From Candidatus Hydrogenedentota bacterium (lineage in GTDB: Bacteria > Hydrogenedentota > Hydrogenedentia > Hydrogenedentales > JAEUWI01): 64,000 nucleotides of DNA. Position 1 is the first letter of the stretch, and each line of letters starts with the position of its first letter. Both the position numbers and the translations under genes were made by a program. Where the stretch lies: positions 1-64,000 of the forward strand of contig JAHBVV010000018.1 in assembly GCA_019637335.1 (NCBI GenBank), written 5' to 3'. Shown here piece after piece: positions 1 to 9,395 of the stretch. The notes under the pieces were generated by a model. That model made no database searches. It was given only the letters and a program-made list of their open reading frames with translations, and had not been told where the DNA came from.

Positions 1-160
1 ACGGATAGTAGTACGGATGACACAGGTAGAAAATCGTTCCGGTCGTTGTGGCCCGCCGGTGGTTGTGTGCGATTTCCGGCGCAGCCTGCGCGGATTGTCA
101 AGCGTCGGAATTGTAGCGGGGTTGATCGGGCGGCTACTCCGTCAATCGGCTATGGCGTCA
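1..160. repeat. Dispersed ACGGATGACAC-type repeat, copy 1
   Basis: The stretch aligns by eye with 14571-14690. Both have ACGGATGACAC, a run ending in GATTGT(C/T), then CGGAAT(T/G)GTAGCGG(G/A)GTTGATCGG. It is non-coding apart from the last bases of the gene that ends at 142. Repeats built on cacggatgacacggatag-like words are common in intergenic DNA of PVC-type and related genomes; their function is unknown. Confidence 0.6.
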
Positions 161-1800
161 TGCGGTAATTGCGCTGATGGTTGCGGGACGCGGTGAATGG
201 TGAAGTTTTCGGATGCGAATACCCGATCGAGGCCCGGGAACCTTTCTTCCGTGATCCAGTCTCGTTGTTCGGCTTCGGCGAGGACGTGGGTCACGCCCCA
301 GGCCGCCGCGAGATCGTGGAAGGCGTCCGCGCCGTTTTCGCGCAGGGCGGTCCAGAGCTGTTCGCGCGCCGCCGCGCCGGGCTCCCAGGGTACGTAGAGA
401 TTCCAGAAGAAGGGATCGCAGGACACCACGCGCGCACCCGCCGGGGCGACGCAGTAGATTCCGGGGCGGTCGTTGCAGAGGAAGACCGCTCCCTTTCCGG
501 CATTCGCCACGATCCAGCGGTATGGCGCGAAATGGTCCGTCTGATCGAGGCGGCGCAAGGCCACGCCGCGGTCGCGGGTGAAGCCGTGCCAGACGCGGAA
601 GTCGCGGTAGTGGGCCGCGAACAGCACGGCGATGGCAACGAGCAGGATCCCCTGCCGGAGGCGCGCACGCACTCTGGCGTCGTCCGGGATGTGCGCGCGA
701 TTGGCGAGGGCGGTCGCGCTGGCCCGGGCGATTCCGGCGATTCCCAAGCCCGTGTAGAGGTGTCCCGCGGCGAGCAGGTAGAGCACGTAGTGGTATCCCG
801 GGTTGATCTGGCGGAGCGTGATGCCGTGGGATTCGGCCCATTGCGCCAGGTAGCTGTAGGCCAGGAAGGCTCCCGAGACGGCCGGCCAGGCGATCAGGAC
901 TTGCTTCACCGCGCGCGGGGCTTTGCTTCGCCAGAGCGCCACGGCGCCCGCCAGCATGAGCGCGGTTTGCCAGTGGAGGAGCCCCCACAGTGTCTGGGGG
1001 AGGCGTCCCAGCGCGGCGCCCTCCCAGATCCAGGTCGTCGGGGTGGGATTTTTGATCTGGAGTTGGTATCGGAACAGGATGGATATGGTGAACGGCAGGC
1101 CGGCGACAAAGGCGGCGCCGAGCGCCAACGCCAGGAGCCGGAGGTGGCGGGCGCGGTCCGCGCCGGCAAGGGCGGACGTGAGGACCATGACGCACCCCAG
1201 CAATACGGCTGGCGCGGTGTGCCCCAGGAACGTAAGGCCGAGCATCAGCCCCGCGAGCAGGGCGGTGTGGGCCCGGGGGCGCTTCAGGTGGCGCATCCAA
1301 ACGAGCAGGGACGCGTAGAACACTGCCTGGGTGAGGTGCGGGGCCAGCAGCCAGGGCGAGTAGCTTGCGGAGACGTAGCTGGGCCGCTCCTGCGGGAGGA
1401 AGAAGAGAAACGAGAGCAGCGCGGCCAGTGCGGCGCCCGGACCGGCGACGCGCCACGCCAGGGCGAAGAAGAGGAGGGGCGGCAGCAGGTTGATCCACGG
1501 CGCCATCCGGACGTTGGCCTGTGGTGGCGCGAGGCCGGTGGCGCGCGATACACCGGCGATGAGCGCGCCGGTAAGGGGGTTGTACCAGAGCCAGGCGTCG
1601 GGTACGAGGTAGTCCGCCGGATAGTCGCCGTCGAGGATGATCTGGGCGAGCGCAATGTCCCGGTAGGCGTCGGATCCGGGGTGCCAGTCCAAGCCGCGCG
1701 TGGCCTTGAGCCCGTGGTAGAGCGCGACGGCGCAGAAGAAAAGCGCGCAGGCCAGCGCCACCGCCGTGGGGCGGGGCCAGGGTGTTGTGGGAAGCTTCAT
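142..1800 (-). CDS. Polytopic membrane protein, GT-C glycosyltransferase-like
   Basis: This 552-residue integral membrane protein has about 10-12 hydrophobic segments over the first ~400 residues, then a soluble C-terminal domain of ~150 residues. The first loop, after TM1, holds acidic residues (GSDAYRDIALAQ near residues 43-54), as in GT-C transferases of the PMT/ArnT type where an acidic pair sits in the first periplasmic loop. I infer a lipid-linked sugar transferase, but no family signature is certain and it could be a non-catalytic membrane protein. The ATG at 1800 fits the start of TM1. It is divergent from the GT-C-like gene at 2185, with a ~230-bp MITE between them. Confidence 0.6.
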   Translation of the reverse strand: MKLPTTPWPRPTAVALACALFFCAVALYHGLKATRGLDWHPGSDAYRDIALAQIILDGDYPADYLVPDAWLWYNPLTGALIAGVSRATGLAPPQANVRMAPWINLLPPLLFFALAWRVAGPGAALAALLSFLFFLPQERPSYVSASYSPWLLAPHLTQAVFYASLLVWMRHLKRPRAHTALLAGLMLGLTFLGHTAPAVLLGCVMVLTSALAGADRARHLRLLALALGAAFVAGLPFTISILFRYQLQIKNPTPTTWIWEGAALGRLPQTLWGLLHWQTALMLAGAVALWRSKAPRAVKQVLIAWPAVSGAFLAYSYLAQWAESHGITLRQINPGYHYVLYLLAAGHLYTGLGIAGIARASATALANRAHIPDDARVRARLRQGILLVAIAVLFAAHYRDFRVWHGFTRDRGVALRRLDQTDHFAPYRWIVANAGKGAVFLCNDRPGIYCVAPAGARVVSCDPFFWNLYVPWEPGAAAREQLWTALRENGADAFHDLAAAWGVTHVLAEAEQRDWITEERFPGLDRVFASENFTIHRVPQPSAQLPHDAIAD

Positions 1801-1877
1801 GGCGTGTCTCGCGGCGGGCGCCCGCCGGGGCGAATCGGGTGCGCGTCACGGTACGTCGCGCCGGAGACTGGATGCAA

Positions 1878-2107
1878 GCAGGGCAATCGCATTTAAACTT
1901 CGTGTCCGAGTTAATCGCCCGATCAGCCACCTGCATTTCAGAAAAAGGCGCGTGTTGGAGCGCTGGCATTTCGCCTGCGGCGAATCCCTGACCCTGCCGG
2001 CAGAGATGCCGGCGCTCCAGCACGCTCACATTCCTTGATTCGAGGTTTCCAATCCTCACCCGCAAACGATCATCTATCCCGATCCGGTTTACATGCGATT
2101 GTCCTGC
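1878..2107. mobile_element. MITE family A, copy 1 (~230 bp)
   Basis: Terminal inverted repeats are GCAGGGCAATCGCAT on the left and ATGCGATTGTCCTGC on the right, with one mismatch. Near-identical 8-bp flanks, GGATGCAA (1870-1877) and GGATTCAA (2108-2115), look like a target-site duplication. The interior has an inverted pair around a TGGAGCGC(T/C)GGCAT...GCCGGCGCTCCA palindrome. It encodes nothing. The second copy is at 61975-62205. Confidence 0.7.
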
Positions 2108-2123
2108 GGATTCAAGCGTTCGC

Positions 2124-2153
2124 TTCGCGTCCGGCGCCGGAATGCGGTACGAT
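2124..2153 (+). promoter_or_regulatory. Candidate sigma-70-type promoter
   Basis: TTCGCG (2124-2129), an 18-bp spacer and TACGAT (2148-2153) lie 31 bases before the ATG at 2185. The match is moderate. It overlaps the right edge of MITE A only in its flank. Confidence 0.35.
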
Positions 2154-2184
2154 ACGCCCGCCCCATCCGGGCTGGTGGATTCCG

Positions 2185-3456
2185 ATGAACAACCCACGAA
2201 ATCAGGCGCTTCTCTTTGCGGCCGTGTCGGCGGCGGCGCTGGCGCTGTGCGCGCTTCCCGGAACGGCCGACGTGAACGTCTGGCGGGCGTGGTCCGAGGG
2301 CCTTGCCGAGGCGGGCTTCCTTACGGGTTACAACGCGGGCGTCGGCCACATCCTCCATCCCCCGCTCGGCATGCTCCTGCTCCATGCAGCGCACGAAATC
2401 GCTCCAATTCTGGGCCTTCCGGCGCACGTCTGGCCGGAATACGGGTGGACCGGCTTCAAATTGGCCGTCTGGGTCTTTCTCGTCGGGGGCGGCCTCACCT
2501 TCTGGCGCATTTCGGGCGATGGGCGCTGGGCTCTGGCGTTTCTGTTCGGCTACCTGCTGAACAGCGTCGTATATGGCGCGTTCGACCTGTTCGGGATCCC
2601 CTTTCTGATTCTGGCGATCCATGCTTTCTCCCAACGACGGACGGCCTGGGCCCTGGCCTGGTATTCGCTGGCGGCTCTGATCAAGTTCCAGTTTCTGATC
2701 TTCGCGCCGTTCATCGCGTTGTATGTGATTCGACCGGCAAGGACTTCCGATTTTCCCGCGCCCTGGCGCTGGCGCAATTACCTGCCCGCCGCGCTGATCT
2801 GGGCCGTTGTGTTGGTGTTCGCCGGGCGGGGAACGCTTCTGGCCCTCGAACGCGGGATTGCGCACGATACCCTGAGCGGATACGCCTTGAACAGCGGCTG
2901 GATATTGACCTGGGCCATGCACGTACGCTGGCCCGAGAGCTATGGCCCGCTGCAGGATGGCCTGATCGAGGTCCTGCGCACCCGGGACACCCGGATCCTG
3001 GCGCTCGTGCGCATTACGTTCGGCGCGGCCTTCCTGTTCGCGCTATGGCGGCAGTGGCGGGGGCCGCGGACGACCGACGGGCTGCTCCGGGCGATGCTCG
3101 CCGGCTACCTGGCCTATTTCCTGTTCAACAAGGGCGTGCACGAGAACCACCTGGCTCCCGCGGTGGCCGTAGCGGGGTATCTCGCGTGGCGGGATCGCGG
3201 CTGGCTTTGGGACGCGGTTTTCCTGGCGTTCGCGTTTAATTTGAACATGTTCTTTTTCTATGCGATCAATGGAATAGACCGCGGGGACGCGCGCGTTGTC
3301 GCCGGATTCGACGTGTCTCTGCTCTTGGCGTTTGTGTATGTGGCGGTGCTCGGCCTTATTTACGCGCGCCTGCTGGGGTTCGGGAGGACCCACTGGCCTC
3401 CGGGGGCCGCGCACGGGTATGATGACGCCCTAACCACGCCGGGGAGCCGGACTTGA
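2185..3456 (+). CDS. Polytopic membrane protein, GT-C/GT87-like
   Basis: The 423-residue membrane protein has about 10 hydrophobic segments. The sequence after the first TM contains an acidic TADVNVW segment, and a later loop reads FNKGVHENHL. A charged GVHEx(H/N)L-like loop between TMs recurs in GT-C mannosyl/glucosyltransferases (GT87 and ALG6/8-like), so a transferase using a polyprenyl-phosphate sugar is inferred. I chose the ATG at 2185 because it begins directly before the signal-anchor helix; the reading frame extends upstream to 2035 only through MITE sequence. The next gene starts 19 bases after the stop, so the two are probably co-transcribed. Confidence 0.6.
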   Translation: MNNPRNQALLFAAVSAAALALCALPGTADVNVWRAWSEGLAEAGFLTGYNAGVGHILHPPLGMLLLHAAHEIAPILGLPAHVWPEYGWTGFKLAVWVFLVGGGLTFWRISGDGRWALAFLFGYLLNSVVYGAFDLFGIPFLILAIHAFSQRRTAWALAWYSLAALIKFQFLIFAPFIALYVIRPARTSDFPAPWRWRNYLPAALIWAVVLVFAGRGTLLALERGIAHDTLSGYALNSGWILTWAMHVRWPESYGPLQDGLIEVLRTRDTRILALVRITFGAAFLFALWRQWRGPRTTDGLLRAMLAGYLAYFLFNKGVHENHLAPAVAVAGYLAWRDRGWLWDAVFLAFAFNLNMFFFYAINGIDRGDARVVAGFDVSLLLAFVYVAVLGLIYARLLGFGRTHWPPGAAHGYDDALTTPGSRT

Positions 3457-3475
3457 AGACTTCGGGAGGAAGACC

Positions 3476-5650
3476 GTGCGCGTTACCTTGAGCCAGGCCG
3501 CGAAACGAGAGTGCGCGCTGGTGGCCTGCGTGTTTCTCACGGCGGCGATCGCCGGAATGGTCTACGTCTCCACGTGGGGCCAGACGGCGGACATCCTCCA
3601 GGCGAGCTTTGGCCCGTCGGTTATGCTCGCGTGCGGGCAGGGCTTTGTAAACCCGAAAGCGGCCGATGTTCCCGAACTTGCGGCGTTCCTCCAGCCGGAG
3701 CTCCACCGGGATGGCCCGCCGCTGATCGACGCCTTTGATTGCGCGCTGTTGCCGCCCGATCTCGAGACCGTGCCGTTTACGGGGATTCACCGGCGGACCT
3801 GGCACATGTTCTACATCGCCGGCTGGGTCTGGCGCGTTTTTGGCGTGGCGTGGTCGTCGCTCACGCCGCTCTACGGACTGCTCTACGGGCTCTCGGCCGC
3901 CGCGGCCTACGGGTTGTTTCGGCTGCTGCTCAACCGCCCGCTGGCGCTGTTCTGTGCGGGGCTGTTTCTGATGTCCCCGGTGCAGCTGCACTTCCTACCG
4001 CGCCTGCGTGATTTCGCCAAGGCCCCCTTCATGTTGATAGCGCTATTCTGCCTGGTGCTGCTCTTGACGCGCCCGGCGGGCTGGCGGCGCGCGCTGTGGT
4101 GCGGCGCGGCGGCGGGCGCGGCGATCGGGCTCGCCACGGGGTTTCGCGCCGAGGCGGTCATGTACTTGTTCGTGTTTGTCCCGGCGGTCCTGCTGTTCTA
4201 CCCGGGCTGGCGCCCGCCGGCGATGGGCTGCCGCGCGATCGCCGTTACCGCCTTTCTGATTTGCTTTCTACTGGCCGGGTGGCCCGTGCTCATGAAATTC
4301 CAGACCTACGGCGAGCGCACGCACCCGTTTCTGATGGGGTTCGCCGGCATCTACGACGCCCGTCTCGGCGTGGACCACCCCGCCTACCAGGTCGCGTGGA
4401 CCGACCTCGACACCGAGGCGCTCGCGATGCACAATGCGCACAACCGCTACCTCGACGACGCCGCGAAGCCGATCATTTACGAGACACCGGGGTACGAGGC
4501 GGTGGGGGACGATTACTTTTTCCGGAACCTGCTGTGGACGCTCCCGGGCGACCTGGCGACGCGGACGGCGGCGGCGGGCCTGCGTATTCTGGACGAGCTC
4601 CGGCCAAATCCCGAGGCGTATATGCCCCGCGAGATTACGCACCACCTGCTTGAACCAATCTACGCGGCGCGGGCGCGGCTGATGGAGACCGTTTTCAGCC
4701 GCACCCGGTATGTCGCGCTGGCGCTGCTGCTCATTCTCGGCGCGATCCGCCCCCGGCTTGGGTTCCTCGCCCTGTACCTTGCCTTCTGTCTGGCGGGGAT
4801 GGCTTCGGTGCAATTCGCTTCGCGCCACTACTTTCACCTTGAGGTCTTTCCGCTGCTCGCGGGGGGACTCGTGCTGCAATTCGGGTGGTGGGTATGCACG
4901 TTGGTACGCAAAACCGAACGCGTTCGGTTCTTGAATTGGATCGCGGTGCAGCCCGAAGATCCCACGCATCGCGCGATCGCCGCCGCGCTGCCCCCGGGCC
5001 ACCGGGCACGGCTCTGGGCGCGCCACACCGTGAAGCAGGGGCTGTACTTCGCCATCGGCGCCGCCGCGTTGGTTCTCGTGCCGTGGTACGTGCTCTGCTG
5101 GCATCAGGACCGGCAGTTGCAAGCGCTTTTCGACGCTTACGCGGCCTCCGAGCGCGATACGGTGTGGCCGGTGGTTCGCGAAGTCGCTCCCGGGGAGGAT
5201 GGCCCCCGCGTTCTGCTCGCCCTGGACCCGGTTACGCGTCCGGGCGGCCTGCCGGAGGCGGGGCCCGCGGGGTATTTCGATGTGGACATGCTGGTGCTGC
5301 GGGTGGCGTCCGGCGATGCGCCGGTGCGCCTGACGTTCCGCTACGCCGGGGACACCTCCGAACGCGACCTGACCTGGTATACGGACATCCCGCCCGCGCC
5401 GGACGGGGCGCCGGTCGAATTCTACGCGCCGGTGTACAACGCGATCTGGCCGGACACGCCCGACAATGCGACGTGGGGCGATCTGCCGCCCGCGTGGACC
5501 CGGTTTGAGGGGATCGAGGTCTCGGCCGGCGATTTGCCCCGGCTGGCGGGGGTCGAGCGGTTTCGGTATGCCGCCGGGTACACGCCGCTGATTGGCGTGC
5601 AGTTGAATGGCGCGGCGGGTGCGCCGTGGGTGCAGCGTTTTACGCGATAG
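3476..5650 (+). CDS. Large membrane protein, GT39-like, with soluble C-terminal domain
   Basis: The 724-residue protein begins with GTG behind GGGAGGA (about 3460-3468). Around ten hydrophobic helices occupy residues ~10-480. A further TM lies near 520-545, followed by a ~170-residue extracytoplasmic domain containing YFDVDMLVLRV and TFRYAGDTSERDLTWY. The membrane half resembles dolichyl-phosphate-mannose-type (GT39/ArnT-like) transferases in layout, but I cannot point to a diagnostic motif. The 19-base gap from the preceding GT-C-like gene suggests one operon for surface glycan or glycoprotein assembly. Function beyond 'membrane glycosyltransferase-like' is inference. Confidence 0.55.
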   Translation: MRVTLSQAAKRECALVACVFLTAAIAGMVYVSTWGQTADILQASFGPSVMLACGQGFVNPKAADVPELAAFLQPELHRDGPPLIDAFDCALLPPDLETVPFTGIHRRTWHMFYIAGWVWRVFGVAWSSLTPLYGLLYGLSAAAAYGLFRLLLNRPLALFCAGLFLMSPVQLHFLPRLRDFAKAPFMLIALFCLVLLLTRPAGWRRALWCGAAAGAAIGLATGFRAEAVMYLFVFVPAVLLFYPGWRPPAMGCRAIAVTAFLICFLLAGWPVLMKFQTYGERTHPFLMGFAGIYDARLGVDHPAYQVAWTDLDTEALAMHNAHNRYLDDAAKPIIYETPGYEAVGDDYFFRNLLWTLPGDLATRTAAAGLRILDELRPNPEAYMPREITHHLLEPIYAARARLMETVFSRTRYVALALLLILGAIRPRLGFLALYLAFCLAGMASVQFASRHYFHLEVFPLLAGGLVLQFGWWVCTLVRKTERVRFLNWIAVQPEDPTHRAIAAALPPGHRARLWARHTVKQGLYFAIGAAALVLVPWYVLCWHQDRQLQALFDAYAASERDTVWPVVREVAPGEDGPRVLLALDPVTRPGGLPEAGPAGYFDVDMLVLRVASGDAPVRLTFRYAGDTSERDLTWYTDIPPAPDGAPVEFYAPVYNAIWPDTPDNATWGDLPPAWTRFEGIEVSAGDLPRLAGVERFRYAAGYTPLIGVQLNGAAGAPWVQRFTR

Positions 5651-6149
5651 CGACCACCGTCTTTCGATTATCGCGCTCGCCCGGGCCAGCATCGGGCGCC
5701 AACGTGGGCTGCAAGTCCGCCGCAGGCGGAATAAGCATTCCTGCTTGACGCAAGGCGCGCTCCGGGGTATGAAGGGCGCTTCACGCTGGGCTCAGCCGCA
5801 TGCCTCAAGCAGGAAAATGGCAACATTCCATTGCCCGGGGTTCTGAACATGGGCGGTTGGAAGAACCAGTAGCCAGCGTTGGCGGTTCGCGCGCCCGACG
5901 TGTCAACCGGGGACGGTTAACCAGCCTTCGGCGGACTTCCAGCCCACATTGTCGCCCTTCGGAATGGAGCGCTTCCCTGGAATGTTTGAGGTGGCCTCGC
6001 GTGGGCGTGGCATCGCCAGATCACGTGGCATTGCGGTCTACCCCAACCAGTACGGGCTGCTCGGAAACCGGTGTCCCTCAGGCGGTATATTATACGTGGT
6101 AGTACGCAAGGCCCCGTGGCAAGTGCGCCGAAACCGAGGATCAATCACC
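5651..6149. other. Intergenic region with stem-loop
   Basis: No convincing gene was found. An 11-base inverted repeat, TTCCTGCTTGA (5738-5748) and TCAAGCAGGAA (5805-5815), could form a long hairpin downstream of the glycosyltransferase-like operon. The 6005-6050 part (GGCATTGCGGTCTACCC) resembles 7905-7930, so some of it is dispersed repeat. Confidence 0.4.
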
Positions 6150-6908
6150 ATGCCCGTCATCAGCATTCTACTCGCTTCACTTGCCGGCCTTTCGGCTGCC
6201 GTGCAGGTCACGCCCCTGCCCGATGGAGATGAGCACGCAGAAGCGCTTAAGGCGGTACACAGCGACTTTCTTCAGCTTGGGAATACGCCCACGGTCGGCG
6301 AGCTTGTCCGGCTGGATGGAGAAATTCGGGTCCTGCGGGAGGCCGTCTCGAACATCGAGCAGAACGTGTTCGGCCCTTTCTACTTCAGAGAGGAATATGC
6401 CGTCTTGGGGCTGTCCGCCAACTTCTGGAGCGGAACGCTTGAGTATGACGGGAAACTGCTGAAACTCGCGCATGCGATTAACCCGCATTCGGAATTCCGC
6501 GATCGGACACTGTATTCTCAAATCGAGATCGGGTATTGGCGCGAAGGCCTGCCTGGTGTAGCAATTGCGCATCGATATGCGACGGAGTTTCCCGACGGGC
6601 CGTTTATCTTCGAGGTGTACGAAATTCTGGCGACGTTCTATGACGATTTGTACAAGTGCGTCCGGTACAACGTTGCGCCGCTGAAGAATGATTCGAGCAT
6701 ATATCGAATGGAATGTTACGAGCCCTATTTCTCGTCCATACCGCTGGACCAGCAGATGTTGCAGTATCAGGCGCTGGCGACGGTTTTCTACGGGCAAGCC
6801 CTGGCGCTATTGGACGATGCCAGCGAAAAGTCGGCTGAACTTCGGGCGCAATGCGAGGCGCTACGGCGGGGTTCAACGAAAGATTTCTATTGGTGTGTGG
6901 GCTGCTGA
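6150..6908 (+). CDS. Secreted protein of unknown function, YWCxxC paralog 1
   Basis: The 252-residue protein has a short signal peptide (MPVISILLASLAGLSAA) and a mostly helical, acidic mature part. It ends exactly in FYWCVGC. It is a clear paralog of the next gene: both share a YA(T/A)EFP(D/N)GPFI segment, an E(I/V)(L/I)ATF(Y/H)DDLYK segment and a C-terminal YWCxxC. I chose the ATG at 6150 because it opens a signal sequence; the frame is open further upstream without one. Only 46 bases separate it from its paralog, so they look like an operon born by tandem duplication. No known family is recognised. The terminal CxxC could be a metal, disulfide or thioether site (inference). Confidence 0.7.
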   Translation: MPVISILLASLAGLSAAVQVTPLPDGDEHAEALKAVHSDFLQLGNTPTVGELVRLDGEIRVLREAVSNIEQNVFGPFYFREEYAVLGLSANFWSGTLEYDGKLLKLAHAINPHSEFRDRTLYSQIEIGYWREGLPGVAIAHRYATEFPDGPFIFEVYEILATFYDDLYKCVRYNVAPLKNDSSIYRMECYEPYFSSIPLDQQMLQYQALATVFYGQALALLDDASEKSAELRAQCEALRRGSTKDFYWCVGC

Positions 6909-6954
6909 CGCGCGCACCGACGCAGCGGAAAAACAGCCATCCGGAGGCCGCTTG

Positions 6955-7749
6955 ATGTCATTGACGCCGTGCCTGATTCTGAGCCTGCTCGCCCTGCCTG
7001 GCGCCGCGCCGCGGGCGGAGCTTCCGCAGGATAGCGGATATGCGCGGGAGCTGGAGCACATCTACTCGGAGTACGTTCAGCTTGGAAGCCCACCGGAAAT
7101 CGCGGCTCTGGTGCGGCTCGATAGACTGCTGCGCGACATCACCGCGCGAATCGCGGAGGATGTGAGGGCGAACAGAAGCCTGGAATCCAATTCCGCGTAT
7201 CGGGAGGCGTTCCGGGATATGGGATTGTACATTGGTCATTGGAGCGGCTACATGCAATACTCCGGGGCGCTCCTGGCCAGGGCGCACCGGCAGGATCCGA
7301 ATTCACGTCTCCGGCCGCACACGCTGTACGCCGCCATCTCGTCGTCTGACCCGGCGCGTGAACCGCACGGCATGCCGGACATGAACGCGGCATTCCAGTA
7401 TGCCGCCGAGTTTCCCAATGGGCCATTCATCGCGCAAACCTACGAGGTGATCGCGACTTTCCACGACGATCTCTATAAGGCGCTCCGGAAGTTCATGGCG
7501 GAGAAGATCTACGACGACGATGTCTATATGGCGTGCTTCAGGCAGTACATGACGGATCAACCGTACGAGAATCAACGGGTCCAGGCGCAGGTTCTGGCGC
7601 ACCACTTCTACGAGAAGGCGTTGCTGGCGTCCGGAGAGAACGCGGACCTGTCCGAGTCCATAACGCGGAAACTCGAGAACTTCAGGGAAATGCTCGGGGC
7701 GGCGGACCAACACCGTTATGAAGTATGGTACTGGTGCTCCGCATGCTGA
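6955..7749 (+). CDS. Secreted protein of unknown function, YWCxxC paralog 2
   Basis: The 264-residue paralog of the preceding gene has GGAGG at 6942-6946 before the ATG at 6955. The N-terminal MSLTPCLILSLLALPGAAPRA is a signal peptide. Conserved points with paralog 1 are a QLG(S/N)xP motif near residue 45, EFPNGPFI, VIATFHDDLYK and the terminal WYWCSAC. Sequence between these is well diverged, so the duplication is old or the pair evolves quickly. No enzyme motif is visible. The coding frame is open upstream to 6688 but overlaps the first paralog and is not used. Confidence 0.7.
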   Translation: MSLTPCLILSLLALPGAAPRAELPQDSGYARELEHIYSEYVQLGSPPEIAALVRLDRLLRDITARIAEDVRANRSLESNSAYREAFRDMGLYIGHWSGYMQYSGALLARAHRQDPNSRLRPHTLYAAISSSDPAREPHGMPDMNAAFQYAAEFPNGPFIAQTYEVIATFHDDLYKALRKFMAEKIYDDDVYMACFRQYMTDQPYENQRVQAQVLAHHFYEKALLASGENADLSESITRKLENFREMLGAADQHRYEVWYWCSAC

Positions 7750-7943
7750 AGGGCGCTCGCCGCCCCTTGCCCAAGGGACGTACCCGCGCACGTACGCTTG
7801 ATCCTGGAAAACACACCCACACGTAAACCGGACTTGTGTTTCCCAAACGGCAAGCGCTCCAGGGCGGGGGTATGTCCCGGCCGGGGTAGCGTTGGACTAT
7901 GCGGCGGCATCACGGCATTGCTGTCTACCCGGACCGGGACGGG

Positions 7944-8151
7944 CACGCGCCCTGCGGCCCTTGTGGGTGGCGGCTGGGCCGGTTGATGGACGCGATCGGG
8001 CGCCGGGCGCGGGAGGTTACGCGCGCGCGTCCGTCCCTTGCTGACGGAACGGTCACGCGCCCTGCGGCGCTTGCGGGTGGCGGCTGGGCCGGTTGATGGA
8101 CGCGATCGGGCGCCGGGAGCGGGAGGTTACGCGCGCGCGTCCGTCCCTTGG
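7944..8151. repeat. 110-bp tandem direct repeat (two units)
   Basis: Unit 1 starts CACGCGCCCTGCGGC at 7944 and unit 2 at 8054. They differ at only a few positions (for example GGGCGCGGG versus GGAGCGGG). Each unit contains GGTTGATGGACGCGATCGGG and ends in TCCGTCCCTTG. The 7750-8263 gap holds this repeat and no gene. The phrase CCCGTCCCTTGG also occurs in the tandem array at 59609-59860. Confidence 0.8.
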
Positions 8152-8177
8152 GCCGGGGACGCGCCCGCGCCAAAAGT

Positions 8178-8206
8178 TTTACTTTGCCGCCGATCTGTAG
8201 TAGGGT
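8178..8206 (+). promoter_or_regulatory. Candidate promoter of galM
   Basis: TTTACT (8178-8183), 17 bases, TAGGGT (8201-8206), located 57 bases before the galM ATG. TTGTGG-18-TAGGGT before the gene at 46500 has the same -10 element. Confidence 0.4.
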
Positions 8207-8263
8207 AACGCGCAACCCAAGCGGGGATTGCGCGAGGTTTGTCGAAAGAGGAGGCGTCGAGCC

Positions 8264-9382
8264 ATGACCAAATCGGGTGTTGCGTGTGGGATGCTGTGGG
8301 CTTGCGGTCTGTTGGTGGCTGCCGGCGCGGAAGGGTCGGCCATGGGAATTCAGGTGGCGCCGTATGGCGAAACGAAGGATGGCGGGGCCGTATCGCAGTA
8401 CACATTGACCAACGCGAACGGGCTGAAGGCGGTGTTGATCGACTATGGCGCGACGCTGGTGTCGCTGGAGACGCCGGATCGGGAAGGCAACTTCGCCAAC
8501 ATCACGCTGGGCTGCCCGAATCTCCAGAGCTACGAGGAAAACAGCCCGTATTTTGGCTGCGTGGCGGGCCGTTGCGCCAACCGCATCGCCCTGGGGAAGT
8601 TCACGCTGGACGGGACCGAGTACACCCTGGCCACGAACAATCCGCCGAACCACCTTCACGGGGGGGAGAAGGGATTCGACAAGAAAGTCTGGACGTCGGA
8701 GGGCTTCACGACGGCGCAGGGCGTGGGTGTGAAATTCACGTACCAGAGCGCCGACATGGAGGAGGGGTATCCCGGCAACCTTCTGAGCACGGTGAAGTAC
8801 ACGCTCGGAAACGACAATTCGTTGAGTTTTGAATACGAGGCGACGACGGACAAGCCGACGGTGGTGAATCTCACGCAGCACAGCTACTGGAACCTGGGCG
8901 GCCACGGCGCGGGGACGATCCTGGATCACGTCCTGAAGTTGCACGCCAGCCGCTACACGCCGGCGGACGAAACGCTGATCCCCACCGGTGAGATTGCGCC
9001 GGTCGCGGACACACCCTTTGATTTTACGGCGCCGGCGGCGATCGGCGCGCGGATCGACCAGGTGGAGGGGGGCTACGATCTGAACTTCGTGCTTGACGAA
9101 TCGCCCGAGCCGCTCAAGCCCGCCGCGCGGGTCTCCGATCCGAAGACGGGCCGCGTGATGGAGATTTACACGACGGAGCCCGGCATCCAATTCTACTCCG
9201 GAAACTTCCTCGACGGCAGCTTTGAGGGTCTGGACGGGGTGATTTACCCGAAGCACAGCGGGTTCTGCCTGGAGACGCAGCATTTTCCGGACAGCATCAA
9301 CAAGCCCGAGTGGCCGTCGGTTGTGTTGCGCCCCGGCGAGGTCTACCGCCACCACACCGTGCACCGCTTCTCCGCCGAATAG
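8264..9382 (+). CDS. galM: Aldose 1-epimerase (mutarotase), exported
   Basis: The 372-residue enzyme interconverts alpha and beta anomers of aldoses such as galactose and glucose. Family landmarks are present. The segment NPPNHLHGGEKGFDKKVW carries the first catalytic-site histidine region, LTQHSYWNLGGHG the second histidine, and CLETQHFPDS the glutamate that acts as base. A ~26-residue signal peptide precedes the domain, so it acts in the periplasm or outside, unlike cytosolic E. coli GalM; this exported form is common in polysaccharide-degrading bacteria. AAAGAGGAGG (8246-8255) lies before the ATG at 8264. It is convergent with the Rrf2 gene, only 13 bases apart across a CCGGCGCGCCGG palindrome. 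Confidence 0.93.
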   Translation: MTKSGVACGMLWACGLLVAAGAEGSAMGIQVAPYGETKDGGAVSQYTLTNANGLKAVLIDYGATLVSLETPDREGNFANITLGCPNLQSYEENSPYFGCVAGRCANRIALGKFTLDGTEYTLATNNPPNHLHGGEKGFDKKVWTSEGFTTAQGVGVKFTYQSADMEEGYPGNLLSTVKYTLGNDNSLSFEYEATTDKPTVVNLTQHSYWNLGGHGAGTILDHVLKLHASRYTPADETLIPTGEIAPVADTPFDFTAPAAIGARIDQVEGGYDLNFVLDESPEPLKPAARVSDPKTGRVMEIYTTEPGIQFYSGNFLDGSFEGLDGVIYPKHSGFCLETQHFPDSINKPEWPSVVLRPGEVYRHHTVHRFSAE

Positions 9383-9395
9383 CCGGCGCGCCGGG

